DNA of 5,226 nucleotides, taken from Alterinioella sp963975135 (GTDB lineage Bacteria > Pseudomonadota > Alphaproteobacteria > Rhodobacterales > Rhodobacteraceae). Positions 1 through 4,093 of this stretch are shown here, piece by piece. Each line of letters starts with the position of its first letter. Positions within the stretch are counted from its first letter, which is position 1. Made by a program: the position numbers and the translations under genes. Where the stretch lies: the NCBI GenBank assembly GCA_963975135.1, contig CAXBGQ010000220.1, forward strand, positions 1 through 5,226, written 5' to 3'. The notes beneath the pieces are model-generated. The model was not told the origin of the DNA, made no database searches, and saw nothing but the letters and a program-made list of their open reading frames with translations.

Positions 1-1
1 C

Positions 2-514
2 ATCTTCCCCGGCATTCAGGGCGGCCCCCTGATGCATGTGATCGCCGCCAAGGCAGTGGCGTTCGGTGAGGCGCTGCGCCCCGATTTCAAGGATTATATC
101 GCGCAGGTCATCACCAATGCGCAGGCGCTGTCGGATCAGTTGATCAAGGGCGGGCTCGATACCGTGACGCACGGCACTGACACGCATGTCGTTCTGGTCG
201 ATCTGCGGCCCAAGGGCGTCAAGGGCAACGTTACCGAAAAGGCGCTTGGCCGGGCCCATATCACGACCAACAAGAACGGTGTGCCGTTTGACCCCGAAAA
301 GCCCACCATCACCAGCGGCATCCGGCTTGGCTCGCCTGCCGGCACCACGCGCGGCTTTGGCGAGGCCGAGTTCCGCCAGATCGCCGATTGGATCATCGAA
401 GTGGTCGACGGGCTGGCGGCAAATGGCGAAGACGGCAATGGCGCGGTTGAAGAAAAGGTCAAATCCGAGGTCGCGGATATGTGTGCCCGCTTCCCGGTTT
501 ATCCCGACCTCTGA
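2..514 (+). CDS. glyA: Serine hydroxymethyltransferase, C-terminal 170 residues (5' end outside window)
   Basis: This PLP enzyme of the cytosol interconverts serine plus tetrahydrofolate with glycine plus 5,10-methylene-tetrahydrofolate, the main source of one-carbon units. The reading frame is open from base 2 and begins IFPGIQGGP, the conserved segment shortly after the catalytic lysine, which itself lies outside the window. The HVIAAKAVAFGEAL helix follows. Further on come GTDTHVVLVDLR and TSGIRLGSPAGTTRGFGEAEF (visible residues about 104-124). The arginine in SGIR corresponds to the substrate-carboxylate-binding arginine of the family (Arg363 in E. coli numbering, from memory). The tail RFPVYPDL is the usual end of alphaproteobacterial GlyA, so the 3' end is intact and stops at TGA 512-514. 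An intrinsic terminator 25 bases downstream closes the transcript. Identification is firm. Confidence 0.97.
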   Translation: MFPGIQGGPLMHVIAAKAVAFGEALRPDFKDYIAQVITNAQALSDQLIKGGLDTVTHGTDTHVVLVDLRPKGVKGNVTEKALGRAHITTNKNGVPFDPEKPTITSGIRLGSPAGTTRGFGEAEFRQIADWIIEVVDGLAANGEDGNGAVEEKVKSEVADMCARFPVYPDL

Positions 515-539
515 TCGCGGGTAAAACCTGAACCACATG

Positions 540-573
540 GCCCCGGCGGTAATTCGCCGGGGCTTTTTCTTTC
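540..573 (+). terminator. Intrinsic terminator after glyA
   Basis: The arms CCCCGGCG (541-548) and CGCCGGGG (555-562) are perfectly complementary around a 6-base loop GTAATT. A further G-C pair at 540/563 extends the stem. The T-rich run TTTTTCTTTC (564-573) follows directly. This is a textbook Rho-independent terminator and separates glyA from the following unit. Confidence 0.93.
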
Positions 574-649
574 AACGCGCAACGTTAACTCACGTCAATG
601 CGGCAGCCCATCCGCGCCATCATACTCGGACCGCCAATAAACCAAGTGT

Positions 650-655
650 GGAGAG
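650..655 (+). promoter_or_regulatory. Ribosome binding site deciding the GTG start at 661
   Basis: GGAGAG at 650-655 sits 5 bases before GTG 661. The in-frame ATG at 598 has no purine-rich sequence before it. Translation from 598 would also add a 21-residue N-terminus (MRQPIRAI...) with no resemblance to GerW/YtfJ proteins, so this site supports the GTG start. Confidence 0.7.
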
Positions 656-660
656 AGAGT

Positions 661-1008
661 GTGGAAGACGTTGAAAGACTTCTCAAAGGCACGGTCGAAG
701 AACTTGACCGCCTGTTGAATGCAAAGAACGTGTTAGGGGATCCGATCGAAAAGGATGGGGCCACCATCATTCCGATTGTCAGTTTTGGTTTCGGCTTTGG
801 TGCTGGCGGCACATCGGGCGGCAAATCGGGCGACAGGGGCGGCACCGGGGCCGGTGGCGGCATCAGGCCGCTTGGCGCGATCATCATTGACGCAGAAGGC
901 GCGCGGGTCGAGGCGGTGAAGGGCGCGGTCTCGGATATTGCCGAGATGGTCGCCGAAACCACCTCAAAGGCGATCACGTCGATCACCGAAAAGGCAAGCG
1001 GCGGCTGA
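661..1008 (+). CDS. GerW/YtfJ-family protein (sporulation-protein family, 115 aa, GTG start)
   Basis: This protein belongs to the family of Bacillus YtfJ/GerW, known there for a role in spore germination; its biochemical activity is not established. Visible features in order are an amphipathic N-terminal helix (about 1-20), the signature VLGDPIEKDGATIIPIVSFGF (24-44), the GFGFGAGG turn (43-50), a Gly-rich flexible stretch (50-67), then GGGIRPLGAIIIDAEG (65-80) and a C-terminal helix. Bacillus family members have the same order: GDP(V/I), VSxxxFGFxxGG, a Gly-rich insert, then a P-(I/L)-(A/G) strand. There is no signal peptide or membrane segment. Start 661 was chosen for its ribosome binding site; an upstream in-frame ATG at 598 would give 136 aa. 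It is first in a three-gene unit, with the next gene starting 4 bases after its stop. Family assignment is confident; function in this organism is unknown. Confidence 0.88.
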   Translation: MEDVERLLKGTVEELDRLLNAKNVLGDPIEKDGATIIPIVSFGFGFGAGGTSGGKSGDRGGTGAGGGIRPLGAIIIDAEGARVEAVKGAVSDIAEMVAETTSKAITSITEKASGG

Positions 1009-1012
1009 TCCG

Positions 1013-1603
1013 ATGGGATTGGCGATTGCGGTGCTGCTGTCGTTTCTGGCCGGTTTGTTGGCGGTCCTGATCGTGATCGTCATCGTTCCGATCCATCTGA
1101 ACGTGACGGCGCAATCAGGCGGCACGCCTGCGATCCGTCTGCAGCTGCGCCTCCTTAGCGCGGGCTTGCCGCCGCTGGTCACGCTGACTCCGGGGGGTGG
1201 CTCGGACCGAAAGGAACCGGCCGCGCGACCGGCAAAGGTGCTGTCGAAAAGGAAAAAACGAACCCGAGGCTGGTTTTCCGCGCGGCTGCGCCAAAGCCTG
1301 CCGCGACTGCTGACCAACGTTCCGGGACTGATTGCCGATACGCTGTCCGGCATCCATCTGGATCTGCTGCATGCCAAGGGGTGTTTCGGGTTCTCCGACC
1401 CGGCGGAAACCGGTCGCGTGTTCGGCCAGCTTTGCCCGGTTATCTATGCCCTTCCGACGGAGCGGATCGACCTGACCTGCACGCCGGATTTCAACCGTCG
1501 CTGTCTGGAAGGAGAGCTCGAGCTGGCCCTGCATTTCCAGATCATCCGGTTGGCCTCCCCCACTTTTGGGCTATTGTGGAGGGCCGTGATTTGGCCGAAA
1601 TGA
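1013..1603 (+). CDS. DUF2953-type membrane-anchored protein (YtfI-like, 196 aa)
   Basis: The protein begins with one strongly hydrophobic segment (residues about 2-29, GLAIAVLL...IVIVP) that should act as an uncleaved membrane anchor. A predicted beta-rich stretch follows (30-60), then a basic Arg/Lys-rich linker (about 66-100). The C-terminal region contains GFSDPAETGRVFGQL (126-140), close to the G(x)GDPAxTG signature of the DUF2953 family. The length is slightly below that of Bacillus YtfI (about 220-230 aa, from memory). The start ATG lies 4 bases after the GerW-family stop and has no strong ribosome binding site, which suggests translational coupling. The pairing with a GerW/YtfJ gene mirrors ytfJ-ytfI in Bacillus and independently supports both calls. 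No enzymatic motif is visible and the function is unknown. Confidence 0.8.
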   Translation: MGLAIAVLLSFLAGLLAVLIVIVIVPIHLNVTAQSGGTPAIRLQLRLLSAGLPPLVTLTPGGGSDRKEPAARPAKVLSKRKKRTRGWFSARLRQSLPRLLTNVPGLIADTLSGIHLDLLHAKGCFGFSDPAETGRVFGQLCPVIYALPTERIDLTCTPDFNRRCLEGELELALHFQIIRLASPTFGLLWRAVIWPK

Positions 1604-1854
1604 CGCTCCGGCTCGACCCTCCACTGACCATTTGCGGCTTCAGCCTACAGGTGGCGTGCCGCGTGGAAGTCCGTGTCATGAGGGCCAGATCGGGCGCTAC
1701 GGGGCAGTGCCGCAAAGAGCCCGTTGCCATCTGCGTAAGCCACGAAGGGCGCGGGCGGTGGTATCATATCGGCCCGGAGCCGCTTGCCCCCGCCACAGCC
1801 GCCGCGCTGTTGCGGGATCTGGAGGCGTTGAGCGGTGATCCCATCGCCCCATAG
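1600..1854 (+). CDS. Small hypothetical protein (84 aa), coupled to the DUF2953 gene
   Basis: I do not recognise this protein. Its ATG overlaps the TGA of the DUF2953 gene as ATGA, the classic arrangement for coupled translation, so it is very probably a real third member of the unit. Its codons prefer G or C in the third position, like its neighbours. It begins MTLRLDPPLTICGFSLQVAC, has Arg/Lys-rich segments and two VxI/VxV strand-like stretches (about 20-27 and 42-47), a GRGRWYHIGPEPL element (50-62) and a short C-terminal helix (APATAAALLRDLEAL). There is no signal peptide or membrane segment. The predicted shape is a small soluble alpha/beta protein. The same frame is open further upstream (an ATG at 1381), but that would overlap the DUF2953 coding region by over 200 bases and is not credible. 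It ends 2 bp from the convergent M24 gene. Confidence 0.68.
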   Translation: MTLRLDPPLTICGFSLQVACRVEVRVMRARSGATGQCRKEPVAICVSHEGRGRWYHIGPEPLAPATAAALLRDLEALSGDPIAP

Positions 1855-1856
1855 GC

Positions 1857-3008
1857 TTATCCCGCGATCAGCAATTCGCGCGGGTATTCTGTCAGGTAGT
1901 CGCACCCGGTTTCCGTCACAACCACCGAATCCCCGATCCGTCCGCCGCATTGCCCATCCAACGAGATGCCGCCATCTACCGCAAATGTCATTCCCGGCTG
2001 CAGCAAGGTCACATCGCCTGGTTTCAGCTCAGGGGCCTCCAGATAGCTCATCCCGATGGAGCGTCCGGTGCGATATCCGGTCTGGTAACCGCGCGCGTGG
2101 TAGACCTCGTCGGCGGCTTCGGCCACCGATTGCGCCGTCACGCCGGGGCGGATCGCGGCAATCGCGGCCTGTTGCGCGGCAATTGCGGCCTCCTGCACCC
2201 GGGCCGCCGCATCGCTGGCGTGGCCGATGAAAAACATCCGGTCAAAGCCCAGTTTATAGAGTTTGAACTGCGCCATGTTGCAGAAACAGAAATAGACCGG
2301 GTCGCCCGCCTGCAGCAGTTTCACGCTGGCGCGCCTGTGCACCATCGAGGTGTCGGACCCCGATTGCATCACCTGAAGCCCGTGTATCATTGGCGAAACG
2401 AAGGCCTCCCACCCGCGCGCCGTCAAAAACCCCGCCGCCCTGCGCGTGCCGGCTGCGATGACGGCAAGCGCCGCCTCATATTCCGGCGCGCCCTCGGACA
2501 GCGCCTGATGCGCCGCCCCCATCATCGCCCCCGCCACCGCACCCGCCTGCCGCATCACCGCAATTTCGGCGGGCGATTTGATCATCCGCAGCGCCGCCAA
2601 CAGGGGCGAGACATCGCGCAGATCGGTATCGGGCATCTGTGCGTCGAACCAGTTGCGCAGGATCGCGGGGATCGACCCCTTTTCGACACCCACGCTCTGC
2701 GCGCGCCCCAAAAGCCCCGGCAACAGGTTGGACCAGTGATTGTTGCCCATATCCTCCCAGGTTACGATCTCATCGACCCAGGTCATCGCCGCCACCATCT
2801 CGGATTCCATGAGCGGCGTCAGGACCACGGGATCGGCATCGGGGCGCACGATCAGGCAGGTGGGGCGGCCAAACTCGACCCCAAGATAGCCCCAGAACCC
2901 GGCCAGATAAGCGATTGAGGCCTCGTCGGTGATCAGGGCCAGTTCGATCCCGTCAGCGGCCAGACGGCGCTGAAATTCCCTATGTCTTTCCCGCGCTTCT
3001 TGCAGCAT
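1857..3008 (-). CDS. Creatinase/prolidase-fold M24-family protein lacking the usual metal ligands (383 aa)
   Basis: The N-terminal creatinase-type domain spans about residues 1-135 (DGIELALITDEASIAYLAGF near 19-38). The C-terminal pita-bread M24 domain spans about 145-375. The catalytic-region His is kept (SGSDTSMVHR, His224), and the spacing QSGxxT...H...GD resembles P. putida creatinase. The five metal ligands of aminopeptidase P/prolidase (D, D, H, E, E) appear replaced: Cys241 and Gly254 for the two Asp, Arg316 (TGRSIGM in place of GHGIG) for the His, and Asp345 (FAVDGG) and Gly359 (RIGDSV) for the two Glu. A metal-free, creatinase-like C-N hydrolase or another non-peptidase role is therefore likely; the substrate is unknown. 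The start at 3008 is set by AGGGAGG 5 bases upstream. It follows the TetR gene after 58 bases and probably shares its transcript. Confidence 0.87.
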   Translation of the reverse strand: MLQEARERHREFQRRLAADGIELALITDEASIAYLAGFWGYLGVEFGRPTCLIVRPDADPVVLTPLMESEMVAAMTWVDEIVTWEDMGNNHWSNLLPGLLGRAQSVGVEKGSIPAILRNWFDAQMPDTDLRDVSPLLAALRMIKSPAEIAVMRQAGAVAGAMMGAAHQALSEGAPEYEAALAVIAAGTRRAAGFLTARGWEAFVSPMIHGLQVMQSGSDTSMVHRRASVKLLQAGDPVYFCFCNMAQFKLYKLGFDRMFFIGHASDAAARVQEAAIAAQQAAIAAIRPGVTAQSVAEAADEVYHARGYQTGYRTGRSIGMSYLEAPELKPGDVTLLQPGMTFAVDGGISLDGQCGGRIGDSVVVTETGCDYLTEYPRELLIAG

Positions 3009-3013
3009 CACAG

Positions 3014-3020
3014 CCTCCCT
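3014..3020 (-). promoter_or_regulatory. Strong ribosome binding site of the M24-family gene
   Basis: Read on the - strand, AGGGAGG lies 5 bases before the ATG at 3006-3008. It fixes the start there and rules out the longer frame that begins at 3143 inside the TetR gene. Confidence 0.85.
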
Positions 3021-3066
3021 TGCCAAATCCCGCCCTCTAGCATCAGGGACAAACGCAACCGTCCGG

Positions 3067-3648
3067 TCAAGCACCCACCGATTTACGCACCATATCCCAA
3101 TAGATCCCTTCGACATCGCCGCGCGCCAGCCGCCCGCCCTCACGATACCAGGTATTGACCCCGGTCAGCATGGCGATGATGGCGAGCGTGGCCAGTTTGC
3201 TGTCGGGCAGATCGAAATCGCCATTGGCCTGGCCCGCCTTCAAAATGGCCTCCAACCGATCCTCATAGGCGCGCCGCAATGCTTCGATCACGGCGAAATT
3301 CTCGGGCTCCAGATTGCGCAGTTCCATATAGGCGATGAAGACCAGTTCGGGCCGGTCCAGGTGATACCCGATGTGATGGCGGCAAAACGCTTCCAACTGA
3401 TCCAGAGGGGGGGCTTGCGGGGTTTGCCAGCTGGCCAGCAGATCCTCCATGTGGTCGCGCATCAGATCAAATAAAAGCGTTTGTTTATCAGGGGTATAGA
3501 GGTATAGCGCCCCGGCCTGCACGCCGACCTCGCCCGCGATCTGACGCATCGAAACGGCGGCAAACCCGTGCCGTGCAAAGAGCCGCAAGGCGGCTTTGCG
3601 CACCTTGGGACCGGTAATATCCGCGTGGGAACCTTGTTTGCGTGCCAT
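3067..3648 (-). CDS. TetR/AcrR-family transcriptional regulator (193 aa)
   Basis: The N-terminal TetR DNA-binding domain covers residues about 14-60: VRKAALRLFARHGFAAVSMR, then IAGEVGVQAGALYLYTPDK, the canonical helix-turn-helix ending in the LYxYxxxK motif. The ligand domain (about 75-190) carries HIGYHLDRPELVFIAYMELR, the pattern LEPENF...LRRAYEDRLEAIL, G..NGDF, and TWYREGGRL. This matches KstR2/FadR-like TetR regulators (TetR_C_24 type, recalled rather than searched). Characterised relatives often sense acyl-CoA thioesters, so a CoA ester or acidic metabolite is a possible inducer, by inference only. It is transcribed ahead of the M24-family gene with a 58-base gap, and a perfect palindrome lies 14 bases before its start. 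It most likely represses itself and the M24 gene. No strong ribosome binding site precedes the ATG. Confidence 0.93.
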   Translation of the reverse strand: MARKQGSHADITGPKVRKAALRLFARHGFAAVSMRQIAGEVGVQAGALYLYTPDKQTLLFDLMRDHMEDLLASWQTPQAPPLDQLEAFCRHHIGYHLDRPELVFIAYMELRNLEPENFAVIEALRRAYEDRLEAILKAGQANGDFDLPDSKLATLAIIAMLTGVNTWYREGGRLARGDVEGIYWDMVRKSVGA

Positions 3649-3654
3649 GAGCGT

Positions 3655-3682
3655 AGAGTATCTGAACGCACGTTCAATTCAA
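3655..3682 (-). promoter_or_regulatory. Candidate promoter of the TetR-M24 operon
   Basis: On the - strand, TTGAAT (3677-3682, 4 of 6 matches to TTGACA) is followed after 16 bases by TACTCT (3655-3660, a weak match to TATAAT). The TetR-type palindrome fills the spacer, the usual position for repression by exclusion of RNA polymerase. Only 6 bases separate the -10-like element from the ATG, so the transcript would start at or next to the start codon. The -10 match is poor and the assignment is tentative. Confidence 0.4.
3663..3676. promoter_or_regulatory. Perfect palindrome TGAACGCACGTTCA, likely TetR operator
   Basis: Two 6-base arms, TGAACG and CGTTCA, flank a 2-base centre. The size, symmetry and position (14 bases upstream of the TetR start, in the divergent intergenic region) are what an autoregulatory TetR-family operator looks like. 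It could also influence the divergent lipoprotein gene, whose start is 79 bases away. No second full copy is seen in the window. Confidence 0.75.
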
Positions 3683-3755
3683 GCCGGCGCTGGACCTTGC
3701 TGGCCCATCCACGGTAAGCTTGGGCAAATGACACAGGCAGGGGCGGCCCCGCGTG

Positions 3756-4010
3756 ATGCGACTTTTTCTTTTCCTCACGGCGCTGGCGGCGCTCAGCGCC
3801 TGTTCGGTGCGCGCGCCGGAGCTTGATGCCACCTTTTCGGTGCAAAGCCGCAATGCCGAGTGGCCCGAACTGGTGCCGCTCGGGCCGCTTTTGGCGGGCA
3901 CCGAGGATCTGGACCTTGACCGCAACAGCGAAATCGGGCCCGATTTGCAGGCGCGCGCTGCCGATCTGCGCCGCCGCGCCGCCATTTTGCGCGCCCTTCG
4001 GCTGACTTAA
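3756..4010 (+). CDS. Small predicted lipoprotein (84 aa), unknown function
   Basis: The N-terminus MRLFLFLTALAALSAC is a short lipoprotein signal peptide: Arg2, a hydrophobic core and the lipobox LSAC with Cys16 as the lipidation site. Ser follows the Cys and no Asp is at +2, so outer-membrane sorting is expected. The mature part is about 69 residues. It contains SRNAEWPELVPLGPLLAGTEDL (split near 36-54), then an Asp-rich stretch, and ends in an Arg/Ala-rich helix (RAADLRRRAAILRALRLT) able to form a short coiled coil or bind a partner. I do not recognise a named family. The adjacent GTG at 3753 is an alternative start. AGGGG (3739-3743) is the nearest ribosome binding site and is itself inside a tight GGGG-CGG-CCCC inverted repeat (3740-3750). 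The gene is 83 bases upstream of hom in the same direction. Confidence 0.77.
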   Translation: MRLFLFLTALAALSACSVRAPELDATFSVQSRNAEWPELVPLGPLLAGTEDLDLDRNSEIGPDLQARAADLRRRAAILRALRLT

Positions 4011-4093
4011 CCCGCGCGCCTGCGTTGCGCCCCCCGAAAGGGTCGGCTAACAGTTGCCGGACTGTCATTTCTTTTGCCGGAGGCCCGCGCCCC
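4011..4093 (+). other. Leader region before hom
   Basis: These 83 bases contain the hom ribosome binding site GGAGG (4079-4083) and a small inverted repeat, ACAGT (4050-4054) / ACTGT (4061-4065), with a 6-base centre followed by a T-rich stretch. The stem is only 5 bp and partly A/T, so it is too weak to call a terminator or attenuator. I see no convincing promoter, so hom could be read through from the lipoprotein gene. Confidence 0.35.

Noticed and set aside
598..660. ATG start at 598 for the GerW-family gene
   Set aside because: It has no ribosome binding site, the extra 21 residues do not resemble the family, and GTG 661 has GGAGAG 5 bases upstream.
585..986. Minus-strand frame of 133 aa opposite the GerW-family gene
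   Set aside because: It is a Pro/Ser-rich product created by reading the Gly-rich stretch backwards, with no supporting start signal.
1115..1534. Minus-strand frame of 139 aa opposite the DUF2953 gene
   Set aside because: It is a Gln/Arg-rich shadow with no motif. The + strand has an anchor segment and the GFSDPAETG signature.
1950..2918. Long + strand open frame (322 aa) opposite the M24-family gene
   Set aside because: It is an antisense shadow. The product is rich in His, Arg, Gly and Gln with no domain, while the - strand frame has clear M24 motifs and a strong ribosome binding site.
1857..3008. DddP-type DMSP lyase, common in marine Rhodobacteraceae
   Set aside because: DddP is longer (about 446 aa) and keeps the M24-type metal ligands. 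Here those ligands are lost and the typical DddP N-terminal sequence is absent.
3009..3143. Extended N-terminus of the M24-family protein starting at 3143
   Set aside because: It would overlap the TetR gene by 77 bases, and the added residues are not like a creatinase N-terminal domain. AGGGAGG points to the ATG at 3008.
4050..4075. Intrinsic terminator between the lipoprotein gene and hom
   Set aside because: The stem is only 5 bp with two A-T pairs and the T-run is interrupted. It is much weaker than the glyA terminator at 540-573.
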